Assembly (NCBI GenBank): GCA_965657545.1
Contig: CBFHOG010000003.1
Span: 1-64,000, forward strand
Direction: 5' to 3'
Length of the DNA stretch: 64,000 nucleotides
Source of the DNA: UBA7446 sp965657545
GTDB lineage: Bacteria; Bacteroidota; Bacteroidia; Flavobacteriales; Flavobacteriaceae
Positions 1 to 8,170 of this stretch are shown in pieces. The position numbers and the translations under genes were made by a program. Each line of letters starts with the position of its first letter. Within the stretch, counting starts at the first letter, position 1. Below the pieces are notes generated by a model. The model was not told the DNA's origin and did not search any database. It worked only from the letters and a program-made list of their open reading frames with translations.

Positions 1-711
1 CAAAATGCCGAAGGGCTGATTGAGAAACGAGAAGAATTACGTCAATTGTGTGGTGATGTAGAACAGTTAGATGAACAAATTGCATCTTGTAAAGCTGAGG
101 TTGAAAGGTCTACCATAGCACTTCGCGATGTAGCTCAAAAACTTCGCAAGCAGCGTGAAAAAGCATGCAGTCCGCTAGCTAATGAATTGGTTTTACGCTG
201 CCGTGATTTGGGTATGCAACATATGCGTTTTTCCATTAATCTAAATGCTTTGTCATTGCCCCAGTCAAACGGTACTGAGCAGGCAGAATTGTTGTTCTCA
301 GCGAATAAAGGAATAGATTTTGCGCCTATTGGAAAGGTTGCTTCAGGGGGAGAATTATCGCGAATTATGTTGGTAATTAAATCCATTATGGCTGAAAAAA
401 CACAGCTTCCTACTTTGATTTTAGATGAAATTGATACGGGAGTTTCTGGTGAAATGGCAAATGCTATGGGAAAACGAATGCACGAAATGAGTCGCCATAT
501 GCAAGTGATTTCTATCACACATTTACCGCAAATAGCAGCGCTTGCAGACGCGCACTACAAAGTGTATAAAGAAGTTGTTGGAGAAACAACACAAACTTTT
601 TTAACCCCCTTGGATGAAAATGCAAGAATTGAAGAACTAGCAGAAATGCTGGGCGGAAAAAATATTAAAGAATCAGCTTTGCGCCATGCGCAAGAGTTGC
701 GAAACGTTTAA
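1..711 (+). CDS. recN: DNA repair protein RecN, C-terminal part (5' end outside window)
   Basis: The reading frame is open from base 1, so this is the last 236 residues of a longer protein (RecN is normally about 550). RecN is an SMC-like ATPase that acts early in double-strand break repair. The C-terminal ATPase head is visible: the ABC-type signature GGELSRIML, then the Walker B LILDEIDTGVSG, then the ITHLPQIAALAD segment with the switch His. The charged stretch at the extreme left is the end of the coiled-coil arm. The gene stops 15 bases before fabI on the same strand. Identification is secure; only the start is missing. Confidence 0.93.
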   Translation, partial: QNAEGLIEKREELRQLCGDVEQLDEQIASCKAEVERSTIALRDVAQKLRKQREKACSPLANELVLRCRDLGMQHMRFSINLNALSLPQSNGTEQAELLFSANKGIDFAPIGKVASGGELSRIMLVIKSIMAEKTQLPTLILDEIDTGVSGEMANAMGKRMHEMSRHMQVISITHLPQIAALADAHYKVYKEVVGETTQTFLTPLDENARIEELAEMLGGKNIKESALRHAQELRNV

Positions 712-726
712 TTATAATTTACAAAG

Positions 727-1551
727 ATGAGTTACGGATTACTAAAAGGAAAAAGAGGAATTATTTTTGGTGCATTGGATGAAAATTCAATTGCCTGGAA
801 AACTGCAGAACGTGTTCATGAAGAGGGCGGTTCATTTGTATTGACCAACGCGCCCATTGCCATGCGCATGGGAACCATAAACCAACTTGCTGAAAAAACA
901 GGCGCTACCATCATTCCAGCAGATGCCACTTCGATAGAAGATTTAGAAAAATTAGTTTCTGAATCGGTTGAGGTGTTGGGTGGTAAACTCGATTTTGTGT
1001 TACATTCTATTGGTATGTCCGTAAATGTAAGAAAAGGACGTTCCTATACAGATCAGAAATACGATTGGACCGCCAAGGGCTGGGATGTTTCTGCAGGTTC
1101 TTTTCATAAGGTAATGCAAGTGCTTTATAAGCATGATGCTATGAATGAATGGGGGAGTATTGTTGCTTTGTCTTATATGGCGGCACAACGAGTTTTCCCA
1201 GACTATAATGATATGGCTGATAATAAAGCTTTCTTGGAATCTATCGCGCGCAGTTTTGGGTATTTCTTTGGTAGAGATAAAAATGTTCGTGTAAATACCA
1301 TTTCACAATCGCCTACACCTACCACGGCGGGTAAGGGAGTTAAAGGTTTTGATGGCTTTATCTCTTATGCCGAAAAAATGTCGCCCCTTGGAAACGCATC
1401 GGCACTTGATTGCGCCAATTATACGCTTTCATTATTTTCAGATTTAACACGGAAAGTTACATTACAGAATTTGTTCCACGACGGTGGGTTTTCCAATATG
1501 GGAGTCAGTGATGCAGTTATGCAAGCATTTGAGGAACAACAAAACACATAA
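727..1551 (+). CDS. fabI: Enoyl-[acyl-carrier-protein] reductase (NADH), FabI
   Basis: This 274-residue cytosolic SDR enzyme catalyses the last reduction of each type II fatty-acid elongation cycle (trans-2-enoyl-ACP to acyl-ACP). The N-terminus has the FabI-type cofactor segment with GALDENSIAWKTAE. The catalytic Tyr-x6-Lys is seen as Tyr160 and Lys167 in YNDMADNK, and SQSPTPTTAGKG is the FabI substrate-loop region. Length is typical of Bacteroidetes FabI. It lies 2 bases upstream of the YbbR gene, so co-transcription is likely. Confidence 0.95.
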   Translation: MSYGLLKGKRGIIFGALDENSIAWKTAERVHEEGGSFVLTNAPIAMRMGTINQLAEKTGATIIPADATSIEDLEKLVSESVEVLGGKLDFVLHSIGMSVNVRKGRSYTDQKYDWTAKGWDVSAGSFHKVMQVLYKHDAMNEWGSIVALSYMAAQRVFPDYNDMADNKAFLESIARSFGYFFGRDKNVRVNTISQSPTPTTAGKGVKGFDGFISYAEKMSPLGNASALDCANYTLSLFSDLTRKVTLQNLFHDGGFSNMGVSDAVMQAFEEQQNT

Positions 1552-1553
1552 GT

Positions 1554-2498
1554 ATGCCCAAACGGCAACGAACATCAGGTAAAAAATTTGTAGGCTCAAA
1601 ACAAGGAATTTTGTTTTTGGTGTTTGCTGCCGTAATATGGACATTGAGTGCGCTTTCAGAAATCTATACAACCACGGTTCCTGTTCAATTTAAATTACAG
1701 GCAGATTCGAATAATTTTGTACTGTCATCAACGCGGGTAGAAGTCCCTGCCCGTGTTACCAGCTCTGGTTTTTCGATTTTATACCGCAGGATATTTCCCC
1801 GTAAGATACAGTTGCTCGTTAGTGAATTACCCATAAAAGATGTTAATAAGCCTAGTGTTCAATCAGATTTTTTATTGAATAAATACAATGAATTTTATAG
1901 TAACTCAAGTCAAATTAGCCGGTTTGTTTCCAACGTTATCTCAGTACCAATAACGCCAGCTGTACAGAAAAAATTTACGCCAACACTATCGGCTTTGCCG
2001 CAATTTGAAGATGGCTATCAGCTTATTTCGTCATTGTCATTTAGCGTAGATACGATAACTGCTTTTGGCAGCAAATCTATTTTGGAAAAATTAGACCAAG
2101 CGATATTTGAATTACCATCGGACAAACCTATAAGAGAAAATTTTTCTATGGTGGCTACTTTGGTAGATTCAATAGCTCAATCAGCCAATTGGGATATCAC
2201 AAGCGTAGAAGTTAGTGGAAATGTTGATAGATATTCAGATGTTTCTCTTTTACTACCCGTGAACTTGATAAATGCGCCAAAAGATATGCATGTTACCCTT
2301 TCTCCAAAGGTGATTGAAATTAAATTCGCAGCTCCTTTGAGTTCGCTACGCTCTCTAGATAAATCAGCAGTAAAAGCAACCGCTTTTTTTGATAATACAA
2401 CATCTGGACAACTTTCTGTTCGTGTTACTGGTTTACCTACTGGTGCTAAAAAACAATCAATCATACCACCAACGGTGTCATATTTTATTATAGAATGA
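1554..2498 (+). CDS. YbbR/CdaR-like domain membrane-anchored protein
   Basis: This 314-residue protein has a short basic N-terminus, one transmembrane segment at about residues 17-36 (ILFLVFAAVIWTLSAL), and then a long beta-rich extracytoplasmic part. The beta-rich repeats with VPVQF, SSTRVEVPARVTSSGF and the LPVNLINAPKDMHVTLSPK block fit the YbbR fold. In Firmicutes a YbbR protein (CdaR) regulates a diadenylate cyclase; no cyclase gene is next to this one, so that role is not supported here. The stop overlaps the coaE start by ATGA, indicating translational coupling. In many Flavobacteria this gene sits between fabI and coaE. Confidence 0.72.
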   Translation: MPKRQRTSGKKFVGSKQGILFLVFAAVIWTLSALSEIYTTTVPVQFKLQADSNNFVLSSTRVEVPARVTSSGFSILYRRIFPRKIQLLVSELPIKDVNKPSVQSDFLLNKYNEFYSNSSQISRFVSNVISVPITPAVQKKFTPTLSALPQFEDGYQLISSLSFSVDTITAFGSKSILEKLDQAIFELPSDKPIRENFSMVATLVDSIAQSANWDITSVEVSGNVDRYSDVSLLLPVNLINAPKDMHVTLSPKVIEIKFAAPLSSLRSLDKSAVKATAFFDNTTSGQLSVRVTGLPTGAKKQSIIPPTVSYFIIE

Positions 2499-3082
2499 AA
2501 CATTACGCGCTTACTGGTGGCATTGGTAGTGGTAAATCTACCGTTCTTGGATTGTTAAAAAAAATGGACGTACCCACTTTTTCCGCTGACGATTCTGCCA
2601 AACATGTAATGCAACACAACCCTGAAATAAAGAAAAAAATCAAATCCCTTTTCGGAGATTTAGCCTATAAAAATGGTATTCTAGATAGAAGTCTAATTGC
2701 AGAACAGGTTTTTAATAATAAAAGTAAATTAGAAGCACTAAATAGCATTGTACATCCTGCTGCATCAGATGCATATGCAAAATGGCAAGCGCTACAAAAT
2801 GCGCCTTATACCGTTTACGAATTTCCTATTGTTTTTGAATTAAATGCGCAGGATCGATTTGATGGTGTTATTTTGGTGACTGCACCAGAAAAAGAGCGCA
2901 TCAAACGCGTGAAAAATAGAGACCATATTTCTGAAGATGCTGTTCGGGCTCGTATGTTAAACCAATGGACTGACGAACAAAAAATGGTGGTTGCTGATTT
3001 TGTGATTGAAAATATAGAACTTAGCAATACAGCATCTCAAGTCAAAGCCTTGCATGAAAAGTTGCTAAAACACCCAAATTGA
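2495..3082 (+). CDS. coaE: Dephospho-CoA kinase
   Basis: This 195-residue enzyme performs the final step of coenzyme A synthesis, phosphorylating the 3'-hydroxyl of dephospho-CoA with ATP. The P-loop GGIGSGKST is at residues 8-16. FSADDSAKHVM matches the family's substrate-binding DAD-like segment, and the lid region carries VKNRDHISEDAVRARMLNQ. The length is standard (about 200). The start overlaps the YbbR stop (ATGA) and the stop overlaps the following kinase start (TGATG), so these genes form one coupled operon. Confidence 0.93.
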   Translation: MKHYALTGGIGSGKSTVLGLLKKMDVPTFSADDSAKHVMQHNPEIKKKIKSLFGDLAYKNGILDRSLIAEQVFNNKSKLEALNSIVHPAASDAYAKWQALQNAPYTVYEFPIVFELNAQDRFDGVILVTAPEKERIKRVKNRDHISEDAVRARMLNQWTDEQKMVVADFVIENIELSNTASQVKALHEKLLKHPN

Positions 3083-4668
3083 TGAGAAAAAATCTATTTA
3101 CAGTATTGGTTGTTTTTATGGGAATATCCCTTTTGGGAATTATCGTAGTTCAAACATTTTGGATTCAAACCAATCTTAACAATCGCGATCGCCAGTTTTC
3201 GTTGAGTGTTAACAATGCGTTAGCTTCTGTCTCCGAACAAATAAAAGAGCGTGAATTGCGTGATTATATTGCGGCTACTCAAAAATTAATGGACAGTATA
3301 GGCTCTCCCAAAGAATCACAGTTGACAGAAGTTTTTCAATATATTGATCGCACAACAGAAGAAAACAAGACTTTGTTGGTTTCGAGTGGTATCATTGAAG
3401 ACACTTATGGGATTTTCCCAAATTTATATGACCCCACTTCATCCGATTCTACGCCAATTTTAGATTATCGAAGTATCAAGGCAACTACAGTTTTGGAAGA
3501 GGATGTAGAAGGGACTATTAACCGTATGTCATCAGCAGAAAGAATACAGCGAATTGAGCGGTTGTCGTCTATGGATAAGGCCAAATATGAGAGTATTTTC
3601 ATGGATATTGCGGCCAATAAATCAATCGAAAAACGTGTTAGCACTTTTGAATTAGAGCTGTTATTGGGTCAAGAATTGTTACTTCGTGATATTGATGCAA
3701 GCTTTGAGTTTCGAGTTTTTGAAGGGAATCGTATGTCTGGTTTAGGCACGGATTTATTTCTTCAAAATATTAATAATACCACTTACAAAACACCACTTTT
3801 TGTTGACATCAATGGAGATAGTAGTTATGAGCTGCGATTAATCTTTCCTGAGAAAAGTGCTTTTTTACGTTCATCTGTTTTGAACTCCATTGCACTCTCT
3901 ATTTTCTTTACTTTGATTTTAATTGGTGTGTTTACAGTCACATTGTTACAAGCCTTCAAGCAAAAGAAAATTTCAGATATAAAATCAGACTTCATCAATA
4001 ATATGACACACGAGTTTAAAACACCTATTGCAACCATTCAACTTGCATTAGATGCACTTGCTTCCCCTGCTATTGCAAAAAAACCGGACAAGGTTACGCA
4101 ATATCTGGGCTTAATTCGAGACGAGAGTAGGCGTATGAATACACAGGTAGAGAACGTGTTACAGATTTCTAGATTGGATAGAAAAGAACTCGAGCTTACA
4201 ACTTCTGAGATAGATCCACACAGACCAATTAAAACCGCCATAGAACATGTTCGTTTACTTATCGATCAAAACGAGGGAATACTTCGTGTTTCTTTGGATC
4301 CAATGCAGGTCAAGCTTAGCATGTCAGAATCTCACATGACCAATGTTTGGGTAAACTTGCTCGAAAACGCCATAAAATATTCTAAAGATCGAGTAGAAAT
4401 TGACGTTACCACATCAATTTCTGAAGATGCATTTGTAGTCAAAATAGAAGATCAAGGAATTGGGATGAGTAATAGTGTAAGAAAGAGAGTGTTCGATCGT
4501 TTTTATAGAGAAGAGTCTGGAAATATTCACAACGTTAAAGGTCACGGCTTGGGATTGTCATACGTCAAACGTATTGTAGAGTTGCATAATGGCACGATTT
4601 CTGTTAGTAGTCAACTCAAAAAAGGAAGTGCCTTTACGGTGCGTTTTCCATTAAAACACGCATTATGA
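3082..4668 (+). CDS. Membrane sensor histidine kinase (RprX-like)
   Basis: The start is taken at ATG 3082 (528 residues), overlapping the coaE stop, rather than at the TTG one codon earlier. Transmembrane segments lie at about residues 6-28 and 264-290 and enclose a periplasmic sensor region of roughly 235 residues. The dimerisation H-box NNMTHEFKTPIATIQ contains the phospho-acceptor His310. The N box (VWVNLLENAIKYS), G1 (VKIEDQGIGM), F box and G2 (GHGLGLSYVK) of the HATPase follow. It overlaps its response regulator by ATGA. The layout resembles the RprX/RprY pair of Bacteroides; the signal is unknown. Confidence 0.9.
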   Translation: MRKNLFTVLVVFMGISLLGIIVVQTFWIQTNLNNRDRQFSLSVNNALASVSEQIKERELRDYIAATQKLMDSIGSPKESQLTEVFQYIDRTTEENKTLLVSSGIIEDTYGIFPNLYDPTSSDSTPILDYRSIKATTVLEEDVEGTINRMSSAERIQRIERLSSMDKAKYESIFMDIAANKSIEKRVSTFELELLLGQELLLRDIDASFEFRVFEGNRMSGLGTDLFLQNINNTTYKTPLFVDINGDSSYELRLIFPEKSAFLRSSVLNSIALSIFFTLILIGVFTVTLLQAFKQKKISDIKSDFINNMTHEFKTPIATIQLALDALASPAIAKKPDKVTQYLGLIRDESRRMNTQVENVLQISRLDRKELELTTSEIDPHRPIKTAIEHVRLLIDQNEGILRVSLDPMQVKLSMSESHMTNVWVNLLENAIKYSKDRVEIDVTTSISEDAFVVKIEDQGIGMSNSVRKRVFDRFYREESGNIHNVKGHGLGLSYVKRIVELHNGTISVSSQLKKGSAFTVRFPLKHAL

Positions 4669-5372
4669 TAGCTGAAAAGAAAAAAGTTCTTTTAGTTGAA
4701 GATGACCAAAATTTTGGGACTATACTCCGTGATTATTTAGAACTTCATGATTATGACGTTGTTTTGGCAAGAAATGGGGTAGAGGGTTATGAAAAATTTA
4801 GCAAAAATGAATTTTCTATTTGTTTGCTTGATGTCATGATGCCCTACAAAGATGGCTTTACTTTAGCCAAAGAAATTCGCAAAACAGGGAGTACAGTTCC
4901 CATTATATTCCTTACCGCCAAATCCATGAAAGATGATGTAGTGAAAGGCTATAATTTGGGTGCCGACGATTATCTGACAAAGCCCTTCGACTCCGATGTA
5001 TTACTACTGAAAATGAAAGCGATGTTTCAACGAATGGAACAAAATGTGGTTAACCTAGATAAAGCAAAACATCTTTTTACAATTGGTAAATTTGAGTTTA
5101 ACGCTAAGCTACGTCAACTTTCATTTGACGACTCATCGCCTGTGAAATTATCACCTAAGGAAGGGTCATTATTGCAGCTATTGGCATTATATCAAAATGA
5201 TTTGATGCCAAGAGAACTAGCGCTTAAGAAAATTTGGAAAGACGACACATACTTTACTTCTCGCTCCATGGATGTTTATATCGCTAAACTTCGTAAACAT
5301 CTCAAATCTGACCCATCCATTGTGATTAGTAATATCCATGGCGAAGGGTTCCGAATGACGGTTTCTTCCTAA
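4665..5372 (+). CDS. OmpR/PhoB-family response regulator (RprY-like)
   Basis: This 235-residue two-domain regulator is the partner of the upstream kinase. The receiver domain (residues 7-120) has the acidic pair EDD at 12-14, the phospho-acceptor Asp56 in CLLDVMMP, a conserved Thr in FLTAKS and the Lys in TKPFDSD. The C-terminal winged helix (about 135-233) has KLSPKEGSLLQLL, SRSMDVYIAKLRKHL and a GEGFRM hairpin typical of OmpR-type DNA binding. Its stop codon overlaps that of convergent xerD, leaving no room for a dedicated terminator between them. Confidence 0.92.
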   Translation: MIAEKKKVLLVEDDQNFGTILRDYLELHDYDVVLARNGVEGYEKFSKNEFSICLLDVMMPYKDGFTLAKEIRKTGSTVPIIFLTAKSMKDDVVKGYNLGADDYLTKPFDSDVLLLKMKAMFQRMEQNVVNLDKAKHLFTIGKFEFNAKLRQLSFDDSSPVKLSPKEGSLLQLLALYQNDLMPRELALKKIWKDDTYFTSRSMDVYIAKLRKHLKSDPSIVISNIHGEGFRMTVSS

Positions 5373-6265
5373 TTGGCTCTAGGATGGTAGCGTGTTATAG
5401 CCTCTTTTAAATGCCTTTGACTCATGTGTATGTAGCGCTCAGTAGTCGTGATGCTTGCATGTCCCATCATATGTTGCACTAACTGAATATCCGCACCGTT
5501 TTCGACAAGGTGCGTGGCAAATGAATGTCGTAAGGTGTGTGGGCTAATATTTTTATTTATATCGGCACAGAGAGCGGCTTTTTTCACAATCGTAAATACC
5601 ATATTACGCGTGAGTTCTTTTCCTCTATTATTTAAAAATACCCTGTCTTCAAATCCTTTTGCAACTTTTTTTGTTACGTTACTTAGATTATAATCAGCAA
5701 TTAGATTAGATGTGCTTTCTGCTATTGGTACCCAGCGTAGTTTCTCGCCTTTACCAAGAATACGAATCAATCCTTTTTCAAAAAATAAATCTGATTTATT
5801 GAGTTTGATAAGTTCACTTACGCGTAGTCCGCAACTGTAAAGCAACTCTAACATGCATCGGTTTCTAAATGCATGTTTTAAACCGATGTCAATTCCAGCA
5901 ATAAGGGAATCCACCTCAGTTATTGATAAGGTGTCTGGATATGTTTTACGAATTTTTGGTAATTCTATGAGTTGAGTAGGGTTGTCCTTACGATAACCCT
6001 CTAATTGCAAATACCCAAAGAATCCTTTAATTCCAGAAATCATTCTAGACTGTGTAGATGGTTGTACTTCTTTGGAAAGGTGGAATACAAAGTCTTTCAG
6101 TGTGTCTGCTTTTAGCGAAATGGGTGTGGTTTTGACGTGTAACTTTTCGCAATAACTTGCTAATCTGTTTACATCGAACTGGTAACTTTCAATGGTGTTT
6201 TCCGATAATCCTTGCTCTAGGCGGAGGTGAAAAGAGTACGCTTCTATGGCTTTTTTCCATTGCAT
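5369..6265 (-). CDS. xerD: Site-specific tyrosine recombinase XerD
   Basis: This 298-residue recombinase, exactly the length of E. coli XerD, resolves chromosome dimers at dif with XerC. It has an N-terminal SAM-like core-binding domain (AYSFHLRLEQGLSENTIESY) and a C-terminal catalytic domain. Catalytic residues are visible: Arg in YSCGLRVSEL, His and Arg in SPHTLRHSFATHL, His in MMGHASITTTE and the nucleophile Tyr in TERYIHM. I chose ATG 6265 because the longer frame begins with a TTG two codons upstream. No phage or integron genes adjoin it, so a housekeeping role is likelier than a mobile integrase. Confidence 0.9.
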   Translation of the reverse strand: MQWKKAIEAYSFHLRLEQGLSENTIESYQFDVNRLASYCEKLHVKTTPISLKADTLKDFVFHLSKEVQPSTQSRMISGIKGFFGYLQLEGYRKDNPTQLIELPKIRKTYPDTLSITEVDSLIAGIDIGLKHAFRNRCMLELLYSCGLRVSELIKLNKSDLFFEKGLIRILGKGEKLRWVPIAESTSNLIADYNLSNVTKKVAKGFEDRVFLNNRGKELTRNMVFTIVKKAALCADINKNISPHTLRHSFATHLVENGADIQLVQHMMGHASITTTERYIHMSQRHLKEAITRYHPRAN

Positions 6266-6280
6266 ACCCAAAAATACATA

Positions 6281-6307
6281 TTGATTCCCAAGAGTTTCTT
6301 AGTTTTG
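6281..6307 (+). promoter_or_regulatory. Bacteroidetes-type promoter for aroQ
   Basis: TTG (6281-6283), a 16-base spacer and TAGTTTTG (6300-6307) match the flavobacterial TTG-N-TAnnTTTG form, although the spacer is slightly short. It ends 13 bases before the aroQ ATG. Confidence 0.4.
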
Positions 6308-6320
6308 AACAAATTTTACT

Positions 6321-6740
6321 ATGGAAATCACTATTATCAACGGGCCAAACCTAAACTTGCTTGGAAGGCGTGAACCGGAAATTTACGGGTCACAGGGTTT
6401 TGAAGCCTATTTGGATTCACTTAAAAAGCAATTTCCAGCTTATACCTTTCATTACCTACAGTCAAATATTGAGGGTGAACTTATAGACGCACTTCATAAA
6501 TACGGTTTTTCTAGCGACGGGATTATTTTAAACGCTGGTGCTTACACCCACACTTCTGTTGGTATTGGCGATGCCATTAAAGCTATTGAGACACCAGTGA
6601 TAGAAGTGCATATTTCAAATACTTTTGCACGTGAAGATTTTCGACATACATCCTATATAACACCCACTGCAACTGGTCTTATTTTAGGATTTGGACTCGA
6701 TGTTTACCGTTTGGCTGTGGAAAGTTTTCGTAATAAATAA
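6321..6740 (+). CDS. aroQ: Type II 3-dehydroquinate dehydratase
   Basis: This 139-residue enzyme of the shikimate pathway dehydrates 3-dehydroquinate to 3-dehydroshikimate. The family N-terminal signature INGPNLNLLGRREPEIYG (residues 6-23) contains the catalytic Arg and Tyr. It is followed by LQSNIEGELIDALH, the NAGAYTHTSVG segment and the EVHISN His motif. Size is typical of the dodecameric type II enzyme. It stands alone between divergent xerD and convergent SDR genes. Confidence 0.95.
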   Translation: MEITIINGPNLNLLGRREPEIYGSQGFEAYLDSLKKQFPAYTFHYLQSNIEGELIDALHKYGFSSDGIILNAGAYTHTSVGIGDAIKAIETPVIEVHISNTFAREDFRHTSYITPTATGLILGFGLDVYRLAVESFRNK

Positions 6741-6743
6741 CAA

Positions 6744-7601
6744 TCAAATAGGGCGGTGTTTATTTCCACTCGTCAGGGTTTTGTGAATAAACCAATCCAC
6801 AAGTTTATCGGGTAAGTAATAGGCCAATAATCTAAAGAACAATGGATTGCGGTGTACGATATACCTTGTTTTCAGTTGCTTTTTTGTTAAACATTTTAGT
6901 ATTAGATTCGAAATACGCGACACCGGTAAGGCTGATTTTTCAGCATTTTCAATCATTTTATCTGCTTTTTGCAGCACATCGAAGTAGTCAGTTTCAGCAT
7001 ATTGCTCCATACGGTTAAGATTTTTTTGCCATATAGCTGTTTTGATAGGACCTGGTTCAATAGCAATAACTTGAATGCCATATCGTCGTAACTCTCTGCG
7101 ATATATGTCGGTCATGCTTTCTAAAGCATGTTTTGAAATCGAATACGCTCCGTTAAATGGCGAATTGAATAGACCAGAAACAGAACTGATGTTGATTATT
7201 CTTCCTGGCGAATATTCAAAATTAGCCGTGGCTCCCAGAAGCGGTAAAAAAAGATTGGTGATTCGCCTAACCGCTTTTAGGTTGATATCAAGTTGCCGCT
7301 CAAAGTCAACTTCTGAGAGGTGCTGCATGGGTCCCGGTACAGCAATGCCGGCATTATTGATAAGCCCATCCAACGAACTACATTGCTCAAAAACTACTTG
7401 TGAGGCCTTTATAACCGCATCGTGGTTTTGTACATCAAAAATTAGTGGTGTAAATCGCTCTGGATATTCTTTGGTCAGTCTTTCTGCATCTTCTATTTTA
7501 CGAACACTCCCAAAAATATGATAGCCTTTTTCGTGCAACACGTTCAGCGCATCACGACCAATTCCTGAGGATACACCTGTAATCACAATATGTTTATTCA
7601 T
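6744..7601 (-). CDS. SDR-family NAD(P)-dependent oxidoreductase
   Basis: This 285-residue classical short-chain dehydrogenase has the cofactor motif TGVSSGIG near residues 8-15, then NNAG (LINNAGIAVPG), the catalytic Ser in NISSVSG and Tyr/Lys in YSISKHALES. An EPGPIKT segment follows, as is usual after the active site. The C-terminal 50 residues are hydrophobic and basic, suggesting membrane association as in 17-beta-HSD-like or retinol-dehydrogenase-like SDRs. The substrate cannot be told from sequence. It converges on aroQ with a 3-base gap. Confidence 0.8.
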   Translation of the reverse strand: MNKHIVITGVSSGIGRDALNVLHEKGYHIFGSVRKIEDAERLTKEYPERFTPLIFDVQNHDAVIKASQVVFEQCSSLDGLINNAGIAVPGPMQHLSEVDFERQLDINLKAVRRITNLFLPLLGATANFEYSPGRIINISSVSGLFNSPFNGAYSISKHALESMTDIYRRELRRYGIQVIAIEPGPIKTAIWQKNLNRMEQYAETDYFDVLQKADKMIENAEKSALPVSRISNLILKCLTKKQLKTRYIVHRNPLFFRLLAYYLPDKLVDWFIHKTLTSGNKHRPI

Positions 7602-7631
7602 ATATTTTTTATTCAGCGTGCAAAATAGCGA

Positions 7632-8078
7632 TTAGTCATCAACAATTTGTTTCACATGATGTTCCATGTGATCTAAATAGTCATTAATAAGAAAAAGTAA
7701 ATTTGTTGATTTTTGGTTTGGCAATCTGGCTTGAAGTTGTAATGTTTTTTCTGTTTGTTGTTTGAGGACATGAATTATTTGTTTGTTTAATACAACCCAA
7801 AGCATGGTGAGATCTTCTAGTTTGGCACGTTGATAATCATTCGCTAAAACCAATTGGTCTTGTTCATAATCTACTACTTGATAAGGCTTTGGTTTTGAGT
7901 GAATTTCGGTAAATCGCCTTAGGTTATATAGTGCAGAGTCAATCAAATGCCCAAGAATTTCTTTTTTTGACCACTGTGTAGGCTTTGGTTTTGCTGCCAG
8001 TTTTTGCCTGCGCGCTGTTTTTAAATAGGCTTCACTAGAAGTTATCAGTTGATTGATACGAGAAATCGTACTGTTCAT
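7632..8078 (-). CDS. DinB-family putative metalloenzyme
   Basis: This 148-residue protein has the four-helix-bundle pattern of the DinB/YfiT superfamily. Putative metal-binding histidines fall in the expected places: the first in EILGHLIDSALYNL, and a C-terminal pair in YLDHMEHHVKQI. WSKKEILGHLIDSA is the best family match. Members include thiol S-transferases and DNA-damage-inducible proteins; no specific activity can be assigned. It lies downstream of the lpdA terminator and is probably transcribed separately. Confidence 0.75.
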   Translation of the reverse strand: MNSTISRINQLITSSEAYLKTARRQKLAAKPKPTQWSKKEILGHLIDSALYNLRRFTEIHSKPKPYQVVDYEQDQLVLANDYQRAKLEDLTMLWVVLNKQIIHVLKQQTEKTLQLQARLPNQKSTNLLFLINDYLDHMEHHVKQIVDD

Positions 8079-8124
8079 AATTGTAAGTTTTAGGGGTTAT
8101 TTAAATTGAAATATACGAAAAATA

Positions 8125-8150
8125 AAAAAGCAGCCATTTGGCTGCTTTTT
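8125..8150 (-). terminator. Rho-independent terminator of lpdA
   Basis: A 6-bp stem (GCAGCC / GGCTGC) with an ATTT loop at 8130-8145 is flanked by an A run on one side and a T run on the other. It lies just after the minus-strand lpdA stop and before dinB. The symmetric A/T flanks could allow bidirectional action, but only lpdA points into it. Confidence 0.8.
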
Positions 8151-8170
8151 AAAAATTATGTGATATAAGT

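Noticed and set aside
135..518. 127-codon minus-strand frame inside recN
   Set aside because: It lies wholly antisense to the RecN ATPase head coding sequence and has no family features.
5369..6265. XerD-like gene as a phage or integrative-element integrase
   Set aside because: Length and motifs match housekeeping XerD and no mobile-element genes or repeats surround it.
6269..6276. TATTTTTG on the minus strand as the xerD promoter
   Set aside because: Transcription would start inside or after the ATG at 6265, removing the start codon.
6744..7601. The SDR as the missing 3-dehydrocapnine reductase
   Set aside because: It is over 30 kb from the sulfonolipid pair and has no distinguishing motif; generic SDR.
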